Positions 46,657 to 55,106 of a stretch of 64,000 bases of DNA are shown here, one piece after another. The notes under the pieces are model-generated. The model was given only the letters and a program-made list of their open reading frames with translations, had not been told where the DNA came from and did no database searches. This DNA comes from Dasania sp. GY-MA-18 (GTDB taxonomy: Bacteria; Pseudomonadota; Gammaproteobacteria; Pseudomonadales; Dasaniaceae), in contig NZ_JANHAP010000010.1 in NCBI RefSeq assembly GCF_024734385.1, positions 1-64,000 on the forward strand, in the 5' to 3' direction. Each line of letters opens with the position of its first letter. Position 1 is the first letter of the stretch. Position numbers and translations under genes: made by a program.

Positions 46657-46728
46657 GGCAACTCTCTAATGATTAATTTAATAAGACCTATAACACCCAT
46701 ATTATGCCTCAGTTCCCTTAACGCAAAC

Positions 46729-47283
46729 TTAAGGCTGCAATAAAACAGCGGCTAAAGCGTGGTAACGGGCACCACTGCTGTTTAGTTTACTTTCAAACAA
46801 TACCACTTCATCCATCTCGGTATTCAGTTTCCCCAATACACATTGAAACTTTTTAGCCTGCTGTTGCCGTCCGGCTCTGGCCAAAGATATATGCGGGCGA
46901 AAACGGCGGCTATCCACGCTAAAACCATGTTGTCTTAATTGATTAACCAAGGTCTGCTGTAATTTTTGCAATTGGCTATTGGCTGCCACAGTGGCAACCA
47001 GCAGGCGCGGTTTGTGTAATGAGGGGAACCACTGAATATCGTCAATGCTAAGGCTTTCGGGCTGATACTGGCTGACCACGCTGGCCATAATACTTTCCAA
47101 CTTAGGCAACTGTTGGCTGTGTATATCCCCCAAAAATGCTAGGGTAATATGATAGTTTTCGGCTGGCACCCAGCGCAGCGCCTCGCGGTTAAGTTGCAGC
47201 GCTAGGCTTTGGGCGTGCAGGCTGAGCTGACGCTCCAGAGTTTCAGAAATGGATAAGGCAATAAAAGCCCGTATCACCGCCAC
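46729..47283 (-). CDS. thpR: RNA 2',3'-cyclic phosphodiesterase
   Basis: A 184-residue 2H phosphoesterase: the two catalytic motifs are HITLAF (N-terminal half) and HISLAR (C-terminal half). E. coli ThpR (LigT) opens 2',3'-cyclic phosphates and can ligate tRNA halves in vitro. It overlaps the end of nudF by 10 bases and is the last of the pyrB-nudF-thpR string. Confidence 0.92.
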   Translation of the reverse strand: MAVIRAFIALSISETLERQLSLHAQSLALQLNREALRWVPAENYHITLAFLGDIHSQQLPKLESIMASVVSQYQPESLSIDDIQWFPSLHKPRLLVATVAANSQLQKLQQTLVNQLRQHGFSVDSRRFRPHISLARAGRQQQAKKFQCVLGKLNTEMDEVVLFESKLNSSGARYHALAAVLLQP

Positions 47284-47912
47284 TGTTCCTGTACTTGGGT
47301 TTTATTCATCATTAACCACTGCAGGGCGATGATGCTATGGGCATTATTAATGTCGCCGCGCTGTAATTTTTGCCAGGCCTGTGCCACAGGTATCACCTGC
47401 ACTCGTATGTCTTCCGCCTCATCGGCTAAGCCGTGTATGCCGCCCACCGCCGACAAATCACTGCGGCCGCAATACAAATGAAAAAACTCGCAGCTGCCAC
47501 CGGGGCTGGAAAAATACTGGTATATGGGCAGCATATCGCTAATCAGCGCCCCAGCCTCTTCCTCGGCTTCGCGCTGGGCGACCAGCTCTGGCGACTCGTC
47601 TTTATCAATTAAGCCCGCCACTAACTCCAGCAACCATGGCGAAGCACTCTTGGGCCCCGAGCCTTGATGACCATATGCGCCTACTCGAAACTGCTCGACT
47701 AAAGCAACCGCATCTAAAGCCGGATCGTAGAGTAATACCCCTACCGCATCGTGGCGTACAAACAGTTCGCGCTTAATGGCCTGGCTCCAGCCCCCTTCGT
47801 ATAAGCGATGCTTAAGGGTAAGGCTGCGCACTTCAAAAAAGCCTTTATAAACGCTGCTATGGTCGATTAACTCTACGTCCTCAGCGCCAAATTGCGGTGT
47901 TTGCTCAGCCAT
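47274..47912 (-). CDS. nudF: ADP-ribose pyrophosphatase
   Basis: A 212-residue Nudix hydrolase that splits ADP-ribose into AMP and ribose 5-phosphate. The Nudix box is perfect: G-LIDKD-E-SPELVAQ-REAEEEAG. N-terminal GFFEVRSLTLKHRLYEGG and SPGGSCEFFHLYCG match the NudF/YqiE family. Its ATG overlaps the pyrB stop by one base (TAATG). Confidence 0.94.
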   Translation of the reverse strand: MAEQTPQFGAEDVELIDHSSVYKGFFEVRSLTLKHRLYEGGWSQAIKRELFVRHDAVGVLLYDPALDAVALVEQFRVGAYGHQGSGPKSASPWLLELVAGLIDKDESPELVAQREAEEEAGALISDMLPIYQYFSSPGGSCEFFHLYCGRSDLSAVGGIHGLADEAEDIRVQVIPVAQAWQKLQRGDINNAHSIIALQWLMMNKTQVQEQWR

Positions 47913-48928
47913 TAAAATCGGCGCTCGGTATACCAGTGTACTGCGCGCGACTCTTTATCCACCAAGTCCACCACATCCAATACCAAGGCAAACAGCGCCA
48001 TACGCACTAACACGCCGTTATCGGTTTGCCTGAATATGGCGAGGTTGGGGTTGTTGTTTAAGTCATTATCCAACTCGTTGGCATCGGCGCGGGAGTCGCG
48101 CGGCAGGGGATGCATAATGACGGTGTTGGGTTCACAGAAGCGGGTATAAATAGCCTGATTTAAGCGATAGCGGCCGCGGTATAAATCAGCCTCTTCTTTA
48201 CTGGCAAAGCGCTCTTCCTGAATGCGGGTGGAGTAGGCGATATCGACATGGCCTATGCTGTCTTCCATCACATCGGACTCATGTACGGTGAGGCCAGCAC
48301 TGCGCATTTTTTCGACTATCTCGCCCGGCATAGCCAGTTCCTGCGGTGAAATTAGCGTCACTGTAACATTGCGGTACAGGCATAATAATTTACACAGCGA
48401 GTGCACGGTACGGCCGTGCTTTAAGTCGCCTATTAGGGCGATGCGCAAACCATCTATATCGTTGCGGCCATTGTCTTGCAGCTCTTTGCGTATGGTATAG
48501 AGGTCTAATAAAGCTTGGGTGGGGTGCTCGTTGGCACCATCACCGCCGTTAATCACCGGCACCCGGCTGGCTTCGGCAAATTCGGCTACCGAGCCTACAT
48601 CGGGGTGGCGCATGGTAATCACATCGCTATAGCCGCTTAACACCCTAGCGGTGTCATACAAGGACTCGCCCTTGGCTATGGCCGATGAAGCAAAGCCTAT
48701 GGTTTCACGTACCTCACCCCCCAATAGGTTAAAGGCACTGCCAAAGCTAACCCGGGTACGGGTGCTGGGCTCAAAAAACATACTGCCTAAAATTGCGCCG
48801 TCCAATACCTTGGTCATGCGCTGGCGATGGGCATAGGGGCGCATTTTATCGGCTACGGTAAACACCCGCTCTATGTCGGCACGTTCGAAGGGCTCTATGG
48901 AAATAATATGACTGCCGGGAAATTTCAA
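47912..48928 (-). CDS. pyrB: Aspartate carbamoyltransferase
   Basis: A 338-residue catalytic subunit for the first committed pyrimidine step. The carbamoyl-phosphate motif is FFEPSTRTRVSFG, and the HPTQALLDLYT and MHPLPRDSRADANELD aspartate-binding segments are present. I chose TTG at 48928 (MKFPGSHIISIEPF) because AGGAG lies six bases upstream; a GTG at 48961 would add 11 residues with no homology I recognise. No pyrI or pyrC-like gene is adjacent. It is the longer marine-gamma type, compared with 311 residues in E. coli. Confidence 0.92.
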   Translation of the reverse strand: MKFPGSHIISIEPFERADIERVFTVADKMRPYAHRQRMTKVLDGAILGSMFFEPSTRTRVSFGSAFNLLGGEVRETIGFASSAIAKGESLYDTARVLSGYSDVITMRHPDVGSVAEFAEASRVPVINGGDGANEHPTQALLDLYTIRKELQDNGRNDIDGLRIALIGDLKHGRTVHSLCKLLCLYRNVTVTLISPQELAMPGEIVEKMRSAGLTVHESDVMEDSIGHVDIAYSTRIQEERFASKEEADLYRGRYRLNQAIYTRFCEPNTVIMHPLPRDSRADANELDNDLNNNPNLAIFRQTDNGVLVRMALFALVLDVVDLVDKESRAVHWYTERRF

Positions 48929-49112
48929 CGTAAGCTCCTCGCTGGTAGTTAGCCCGCGCACACTAAGAGCTTGTGGCTGATTTAGCGGCTGGCTTTAAAT
49001 GATATTTTGCTGCTGCATTCTAGCGGTTTTAGGGCGGTACAGCACCTTAGTTTTTGGCCATATTTTAGCTATAGTGTTCAGCAAGCCAAAATAAATAAGC
49101 ACAGGAAACCAT

Positions 49113-50006
49113 GTGAGCAAACCACAACCTTCGGCCTCAGCACTTTATAAATACTGCGACATAGTCACAGCACTGAAAATTATTAACAGCCAATCACTGC
49201 GCTGGAGCGCCCCCCACCTCTACAACAACCCCTACGAGCTCAACTATTTAAGTGATACTGACTTTACCGCTCAGCAACTACTACAAGGCCTATGCCAAGA
49301 GGCCTTAGCAGTACTATTTGGTGAAGCCGAGGCCACCGGCAATAATAAGCTGGTGAGTACCATTACCCGCTGGCAACACGATAGCCGCTTTATTTCTGAG
49401 CAAGAGGCCGAGCCAGTCTTAAAACAATTGCTATTACCCATGGCGCAGCAGCATCAGGCTACCGTTAATGAGTACTTACAGCAGTGGCGTGCATTTGCCC
49501 AAAATATACGCATATGCTGTTTTGCCAGCAGCCCCGATAACGCCAAAAATTGGCAGCGCTACGCCGATAACCATCAGGGTATAGTGCTGCAATTTGATAA
49601 CCAAGAACCCAGCCTTAGCCCCTATCACGCGGTTAATTATGGCCAGCGCCCCATCGCAGCCACCAGCTTGCAGCAGCAAGTTGATATCGCCTTTGGTAGG
49701 CGTGCTGCCCCCCAGCCCGAGCAACTACACCAGCTATTGCTACACAAACCTTGGTTTGATGAGGACGAGCAAGAGCTGCGCTGCTTTGACAGCGAGGCGA
49801 CTACAGCCGACAGCGATGATCAACTGTGGTACAAGGCCAAACCCTTCCAGCCTCAATCTTTGACTAACATTTACCTAGGTATAAACATAGACAGCAGCGA
49901 TAAAAAGCATTTGCAAAAATTGGTAGCAAAGGCTTACCCACAGTGTAGGATTTACCAATCAGAATTAGTCAGCAACAGCTATAATCTGAGCTTTACCGCT
50001 ATTTAG
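49113..50006 (+). CDS. DUF2971-domain protein
   Basis: A 297-residue soluble protein of the DUF2971 type: LYKYCDIVTALKIINSQSLR and YNNPYELNYLSD at the N-terminus and CCFASSPDNAKNWQRYADNH with GIVLQFD in the middle. Function unknown. The GTG at 49113 is chosen since AGGA is well placed and the overlapping ATG is followed at once by a stop. The PHA-system gene starts 31 bases after it, so the two may be co-transcribed. Confidence 0.8.
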   Translation: MSKPQPSASALYKYCDIVTALKIINSQSLRWSAPHLYNNPYELNYLSDTDFTAQQLLQGLCQEALAVLFGEAEATGNNKLVSTITRWQHDSRFISEQEAEPVLKQLLLPMAQQHQATVNEYLQQWRAFAQNIRICCFASSPDNAKNWQRYADNHQGIVLQFDNQEPSLSPYHAVNYGQRPIAATSLQQQVDIAFGRRAAPQPEQLHQLLLHKPWFDEDEQELRCFDSEATTADSDDQLWYKAKPFQPQSLTNIYLGINIDSSDKKHLQKLVAKAYPQCRIYQSELVSNSYNLSFTAI

Positions 50007-50037
50007 TTAGTGTTATTCACAACCCAAGGATTACAAC

Positions 50038-50316
50038 ATGAGCACAGTGACTATCAACCACCCCCACCAACTCGATGCCGACACCTTAAAAACCAAAATC
50101 GAAAGCCTAACCGGCGAGATCAAACAACGCTATGGCGTAACCGCTAACTGGAACAGCGACAGCCAAGCCGATATCAGCGCCCCCGGTGTTACCGGCAGCA
50201 TAGATGTCAGCGATAACAATATAGCTATCACCATAGAGCTCAACATGATGCTGTCTATGATGGCCGGTAAAATCGAAGAAGATATCACCAAATATTTAGC
50301 GAAAAACTTTGCTTAA
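50038..50316 (+). CDS. Polyhydroxyalkanoic acid system family protein
   Basis: A 92-residue protein that fits the small PHA granule-region family: NHPHQLDADTLKTKIESLTG, RYGVTANW, then GSIDVSDNNIAITIELNMML. The fold resembles a START/SHS2-like small domain. Members are found near PHA genes but also alone, as here. No PHA synthase lies in the window. Role inferred from family only. Confidence 0.75.
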   Translation: MSTVTINHPHQLDADTLKTKIESLTGEIKQRYGVTANWNSDSQADISAPGVTGSIDVSDNNIAITIELNMMLSMMAGKIEEDITKYLAKNFA

Positions 50317-50417
50317 ATAGCACTTTACCAACGCGCGCATTAGCCTGTAGCATGGGGTTAATGCGCTGCAAAAGCGCTACTACAAAAGCCAAAACTTGCA
50401 AGGATGCCAGCCACGCT

Positions 50418-50873
50418 ATGAAACTCCTCCCCGCCTTGGTTAAATTTTCCCCCCTTATTTTTTTGCTTGCTGTTAATAGCTACGCACAGGTTTATAAATG
50501 GGTAGATGAGCAGGGCAATGTACACTATTCCGATAGCAAACCCGCGCAACAAAACGTAGAAGAGAAACACTTCCCCACTGGGCAAAGCAGCATAGACCCA
50601 GAGTTAGAAAGTTATAGGCAGGCGATAAAAAAGAATGAGCTAGCGCGACAACGCCAGCGTGCTTACCAGCAGCAACAACAGGCAGAGACCAAAGAGAAAG
50701 CAAAAAAAAGAAAACGTTATTGTGACAACCTCAAAGCCAAACAACATATCGACAATAGGGTCAGTATGTGGCGCACCCAAAACCCCGACGGCACGGTGAC
50801 TGCCTGGACCGGCGAGCAGCGTAAACAATACACCCAAGCCTTGCAGGATAATTACAATAAACACTGCCGCTAA
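50418..50873 (+). CDS. DUF4124-containing exported protein
   Basis: A 151-residue protein with a Sec signal (about 1-26, ending SYAQ) and an N-terminal DUF4124 hairpin (VYKWVDEQGNVHYSDSKP). A Gln/Lys/Arg-rich coiled region follows (about 60-105), then a C-terminal part with two cysteines. The ATG at 50418 is chosen because it directly precedes the signal peptide; an upstream in-frame start adds an unlikely Thr/Lys/Cys-rich leader. Function unknown. Paralogue of 15356 by domain only. Confidence 0.78.
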   Translation: MKLLPALVKFSPLIFLLAVNSYAQVYKWVDEQGNVHYSDSKPAQQNVEEKHFPTGQSSIDPELESYRQAIKKNELARQRQRAYQQQQQAETKEKAKKRKRYCDNLKAKQHIDNRVSMWRTQNPDGTVTAWTGEQRKQYTQALQDNYNKHCR

Positions 50874-51051
50874 TTCCCCCAATTGAGCCGTCCCCCCCCA
50901 ATTATAAATTGTCGATTTATTTTACGCCCAAATGATTCAACTCAAGAAAAAACACTAAAAACCCTTTTAAAAACAAATACATACAAAAAAGGCGCAGTAA
51001 TTGCATTCAACACAATGTAATTATTAACTTCTCAATTAGGGATATTGGACC

Positions 51052-51573
51052 ATGCTAAATAAAATCAAAAAAACTGCCGGCCTTGTTGCCGCTTTAGCCT
51101 TAACCTCAGCCGCTCACTCACACATAGTAGAAGTAACTATGGAAGACAACGGCGACTCTACCTACACATTTGCAGGCGGCTCGTATCACACAGCCACTAA
51201 CAGCGAGAATGCCGGTTTTCTAATTAACGGTATCGCGCTAGCCTACGACAGTGTTTACAGCATCGGCAACGCCGCATGGGAAGCTAAAGTCGCAGCAGCA
51301 GACGACAGTGTACAATGGAGTAACAGCACTATTTACTCAGCGATAGAGGCTACCGTTTCTTGGAGCGATTTGGTTTCTACGTTTGGTGTGATGGCTAATA
51401 CCGCTTTCTCTATTAACGTATATTCTAATGGCGCAGCTTACGCACCCTGGAGCAACAACAACGGCTCATTTACCACCAGCGGTTACAGTGTTTCTGAGCC
51501 CGGTACTATAGCCCTATTAAGCTTAGGTCTTGCTGGTTTAGGTTTTGTGCGCAGAAATAAGCGCGCCGCCTAA
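51052..51573 (+). CDS. PEP-CTERM sorting domain protein
   Basis: A 173-residue exported protein: Sec signal (about 1-23, AAHS), a central Gly/Ser/Asn/Thr-rich beta-type domain with no cysteines, and a PEP-CTERM tail at the end: VSEPGT, a hydrophobic helix (IALLSLGLAGLGFV) and RRNKRAA. It would be processed by an exosortase and linked to exopolysaccharide or the cell surface. It stands alone with its own terminator. The VSEPGT variant is shared with the mini-protein at 33726. Confidence 0.85.
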   Translation: MLNKIKKTAGLVAALALTSAAHSHIVEVTMEDNGDSTYTFAGGSYHTATNSENAGFLINGIALAYDSVYSIGNAAWEAKVAAADDSVQWSNSTIYSAIEATVSWSDLVSTFGVMANTAFSINVYSNGAAYAPWSNNNGSFTTSGYSVSEPGTIALLSLGLAGLGFVRRNKRAA

Positions 51574-51613
51574 ACACTAAGGAAACCGCCCTTTTATTCT
51601 AGACGTTTAAATT

Positions 51614-51652
51614 AAAACGGCCCCTACTGCAATCAGTAGGGGCCGTTTTTTT
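51614..51652. terminator. Strong bidirectional terminator after the PEP-CTERM gene
   Basis: 16-bp perfect arms AAAACGGCCCCTACTG (51614-51629) and CAGTAGGGGCCGTTTT (51634-51649) with a 4-nt loop and a 7-T tail. It separates the PEP-CTERM gene from the convergent GIY-YIG gene. Confidence 0.92.
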
Positions 51653-51680
51653 GCTCTAGCATTCAAGTAATGACTTGTCG

Positions 51681-51962
51681 CTAAGCATTAATCAGACCTG
51701 AACTATCGACTAGTTGCAACTTTTGATAACGCTGCATTTTTTTTATCTCGGCCTCACGCTTACTCGCGGTACTGCGATCCACACAAGCTTCTTGATAAAC
51801 CACCTTAAGCGCCGCATCACTGCGAAAAAACTTTGCGCCCTTATTAGCGCCCAACTCCCCTCTGTGCTCTTTAAAACGGCGCGCCACATCAGTGCTAATC
51901 CCAGTGTACAACTTGCCCGATTGGGTTTTGATCATATACACCCACCACTGCGATTTGGCCAT
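51681..51962 (-). CDS. GIY-YIG nuclease-domain protein
   Basis: A 93-residue single GIY-YIG domain of the YhbQ/UPF0213 type: WWVYMIKTQSGKLYTGISTD (VYM...YTG in place of GIY...YIG), then VARRFKEH and the catalytic Glu region in KREAEIKKM. Small members of this family can nick or bind branched DNA. Its ATG overlaps the sbcB stop by one base (TAATG), so it is translationally coupled to exonuclease I. Confidence 0.88.
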   Translation of the reverse strand: MAKSQWWVYMIKTQSGKLYTGISTDVARRFKEHRGELGANKGAKFFRSDAALKVVYQEACVDRSTASKREAEIKKMQRYQKLQLVDSSGLINA

Positions 51963-53401
51963 TAGGCCAGCAGCTCGTCGCTGTATTCCAGCAGACGCTC
52001 CAGTATTACGCGTTGGGCATCACTGGTGTTTTCATCGGCCAGTAAGGTTTCAACCTCTAGCATAAAATCGTCCATGACTATGCTGGCTCCCGCCTCGGGA
52101 TCGGTTAGGCGCTGAAAGCGAAACTCCTGCCACTGTTCAAACTCATCGGGACTTAAACTAGCTGGATAATTGCGTGCCCTATAGCGAAATAACATTTCCG
52201 CTAAGCGGCTATCTTCAAAGGTAAAAGCCTGCTGCTGTAATTGCTCGGGGCTGGCGGCACGCACTTGCGCCATGGTGCTTTTGTCTTGCTGGCTAAAAAA
52301 ACCGCCGCTGTAGAGCATGGTGTCGGGATCAGTTTTTTCTGGCCGCTGCAAATCTGCAGCAAATACCTGGGCAACTTTTTCGCTAAGACCAGCTGCATTT
52401 TTTAGCTGCTGATAATGCTGGCGCGCCCGCGGTAAATCTAACTGTATACGAGCAGCTAAATTATCATCCAGTAATTTGCTGGTAGCCACTATGGGGCAGC
52501 GGTTGATATGGATATTTTTTAAGGCTATGCGCTCTTCGCCTTCGGCCAGCTCGGCACTGGGGGTATAGAGTTTTTCACGTATCTGCTCAGCACTTAGAGC
52601 CAGCAGCGGGGCGGGGTCTACACTTAAATCATAGGCCACCACCGCATTTTTGTTACTGGGGTGAGCCGCCAAGGGCATTACTAAGCTGGTGCAATAACGA
52701 CTGGCGGGGAACATCGCCGAGGTATGCAACACCGGTGTTTGCGCCGCCACATCTAACATGGCGGCCACAGTGCGCTTATTGCGCAGGCTCAATACATAAT
52801 CAAAAAGTTTAGGCTGCTTGCTTTTAATTAATTTCGCCAAGGCTATAGTCGCATGCACATCCGACAGGGCATCGTGCGCGGCTTCATGGCTAATGCCGTT
52901 GGCGGCGGTAATATGTTCTAGTTTAAAACTGGGCGTGCCGTCCTCGTGGTCGGGCCACACTATACCTTCGGGGCGCAGCGCTCTACACACCCGCACCATA
53001 TCGATTAAATCCCAGCGCGAGTTGCCGTTTTTCCATTCCCGCTCATAGGCGTCGTAAAAATTGCGATACAGGGTGTAGCGCGTCACCTCATCATCAAAGC
53101 GTATGCTGTTATAGCCCACCGAGCAGGTACCGGGCTGCGACATTTGCTCATGGATTAGGCCTATAAACTCCGCTTCGGGTAAACCCTTGGCCTTGGCCTC
53201 TTGCGGCGTAATGCCAGTGATTAAACAGGCCTGCGGCTGAGGTAACATATCACCGGCGGGCTGGCAGTAAATCACCAAGGGCTCACCAATAATATTAAAG
53301 TCAGCATCGGTGCGTATACCGGCAAACTGCGAGGGCCTATCCAGCGAGGGGTTGGCACCAAAGGTTTCGTAGTCGTGCCAATAAAAAGTTTCTTGGGGCA
53401 T
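51962..53401 (-). CDS. sbcB: Exodeoxyribonuclease I
   Basis: A 479-residue 3'-5' single-strand DNA exonuclease (RecJ/RecF recombination, mismatch repair). The DEDD centre begins with FYWHDYETFG (Asp10, Glu12) and includes EAAHDALSDVHATIALA; the SH3-like and C-terminal helical parts follow. I use the ATG at 53401 because homologues start a few residues before the DYETFG motif. ATG at 53464 or TTG at 53470 would give a ~23-residue extension and has a better GGGG ribosome site, so the start is open. Confidence 0.92.
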   Translation of the reverse strand: MPQETFYWHDYETFGANPSLDRPSQFAGIRTDADFNIIGEPLVIYCQPAGDMLPQPQACLITGITPQEAKAKGLPEAEFIGLIHEQMSQPGTCSVGYNSIRFDDEVTRYTLYRNFYDAYEREWKNGNSRWDLIDMVRVCRALRPEGIVWPDHEDGTPSFKLEHITAANGISHEAAHDALSDVHATIALAKLIKSKQPKLFDYVLSLRNKRTVAAMLDVAAQTPVLHTSAMFPASRYCTSLVMPLAAHPSNKNAVVAYDLSVDPAPLLALSAEQIREKLYTPSAELAEGEERIALKNIHINRCPIVATSKLLDDNLAARIQLDLPRARQHYQQLKNAAGLSEKVAQVFAADLQRPEKTDPDTMLYSGGFFSQQDKSTMAQVRAASPEQLQQQAFTFEDSRLAEMLFRYRARNYPASLSPDEFEQWQEFRFQRLTDPEAGASIVMDDFMLEVETLLADENTSDAQRVILERLLEYSDELLA

Positions 53402-53537
53402 AGTGTGGCTGCAAAATGTTATGTCATTATCGAATTTCAACAGCTTAAAGTGTTGCCGGTACATCGACAACCCCCCTATAGCCCCTATACTCTAAGCATA
53501 ATAACCACAACAATGAAAACAAGGCATTAATGCGCAT

Positions 53538-55085
53538 ATGAGTACCGCCAACACCCAGTTTCCCGTGCTATACCAATTTGTCAGCGACTTTTTAGAATTC
53601 AGCCAATTGCTATTTGTGCTAGTGGTGATTATTGCCGCTCTAATTGTGGTGTATATGTACCTCTCGGATATCACCCAAACCAAACAGGCTATACGGCGCA
53701 ACTACCCGGTGATAGGCCGTTTTCGTTATTTGTTTGAGCATATGGGTGAATTTTTTCGGCAATACTTTTTTGCCCAGGATAGGGATGAGCTGCCCTTTAA
53801 CCGCGCCCAACGCGCCTGGGTTTATAGAGCCGCTAAAAAAGTAGACTCCACCATTGCCTTTGGCTCTACCCGGCCACTTAATCAGGCTGGGGATATTATC
53901 TTTTTAAACTGTCTGTTCCCCACCTTAACCGAAGATGCCAGCCCCACCAGTGCAGTGACTATAGGCCAAGGTTATGCCCGCCTGCCTTATACCACCAGCT
54001 CTATTTTCCATATTTCCGGTATGAGCTTTGGCGCTATTTCTATACCCGCGGTTACCGCCCTATCCAATGGGGCGAAAAAAGCCGGCATATGGATGAATAC
54101 CGGCGAAGGCTCGGTATCACCCTATCACTTGCAAGGCGGCTGCGATTTAGTGTTTCAAATAGGCACCGCCAAATACGGCGTAGGCAAGCCCGACCAAACC
54201 TTGGACGAAGAAAAACTACTGCGCATAGCTGAGTTGGACCAAGTCAAAATGTTTGAAATAAAAATGAGCCAAGGCGCCAAGCCTGGCAAGGGCGGTATAT
54301 TACCCAAAGAAAAAGTCACCAAAGAGATAGCCGAGGTTAGGCATATACCCCAGGGCCAAGATTCTATTAGCCCCAATGGCCACAGAGAAATACGCAGCAT
54401 AGATGATTTATTAGACATGATTGTGCGCATACGTAAGCTTACAGGTAAACCGGTAGGTTTTAAGGCAGTCATAGGCAGCAGTGATTGGATAGACGACTTA
54501 ATGCAAGCCATACACAGGCGCGGCCCGGAACACGCCCCCGACTTTATCACCATAGACAGCGCCGATGGCGGCACCGGCGCAGCACCACAAAGCCTGATGG
54601 ATTATGTGGGCCTACCAATTAAACGCAGCCTGCCTTTAATGGTGGATAAACTCATAGAGTACAATTTACGCGAGCGTATAAAAGTCATCGTCTCCGGCAA
54701 ATTAATTAACCCCAGCGAAGTGGCTTGGGCCATTTGCATGGGCGCAGACTTTGTGACCTCCGCCCGCGGTTTCATGTTTGCATTGGGCTGCATACAAGCC
54801 CTGCAGTGCAATAAAAACACCTGCCCCACCGGTATCACCACTCACAATAAAGATTTACAGCGCGGCCTAGACCCTACGGACAAAGCCGAACGTGTCTATC
54901 ATTACGCCACCCAGCTGCAGTATGAAGTGGGCACCATCGCCCACGCCTGTGGTGTAACAGAAGCCCGCGGCCTCACCCGTAAACACGCGCATATTATTAA
55001 TGCCGATGGCCTACCCGAACCTATGGAAGAACAATTTCCAACCCCGACAGTACGCTCGGATTTAATCGCCAGCTCCAAAGAATAA
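53538..55085 (+). CDS. FMN-binding glutamate synthase family protein with N-terminal membrane helix
   Basis: A 515-residue protein with the GltB-like FMN/iron-sulfur domain 2: GMSFGAISIPAVTALSNGAK, NTGEGSVSPYHLQGGCDL, IDSADGGTGAAP and the cysteines of CNKNTCPTG. It lacks the amidotransferase domain and any NADPH subunit nearby, so it is not ordinary glutamate synthase. A membrane helix at ~15-42 anchors it with the catalytic part in the cytosol. The reaction is unknown. A CPA1-type antiporter starts 21 bases after its stop. Confidence 0.88.
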   Translation: MSTANTQFPVLYQFVSDFLEFSQLLFVLVVIIAALIVVYMYLSDITQTKQAIRRNYPVIGRFRYLFEHMGEFFRQYFFAQDRDELPFNRAQRAWVYRAAKKVDSTIAFGSTRPLNQAGDIIFLNCLFPTLTEDASPTSAVTIGQGYARLPYTTSSIFHISGMSFGAISIPAVTALSNGAKKAGIWMNTGEGSVSPYHLQGGCDLVFQIGTAKYGVGKPDQTLDEEKLLRIAELDQVKMFEIKMSQGAKPGKGGILPKEKVTKEIAEVRHIPQGQDSISPNGHREIRSIDDLLDMIVRIRKLTGKPVGFKAVIGSSDWIDDLMQAIHRRGPEHAPDFITIDSADGGTGAAPQSLMDYVGLPIKRSLPLMVDKLIEYNLRERIKVIVSGKLINPSEVAWAICMGADFVTSARGFMFALGCIQALQCNKNTCPTGITTHNKDLQRGLDPTDKAERVYHYATQLQYEVGTIAHACGVTEARGLTRKHAHIINADGLPEPMEEQFPTPTVRSDLIASSKE

Positions 55086-55106
55086 ACCAATAACAAAGGT
55101 ATCATC

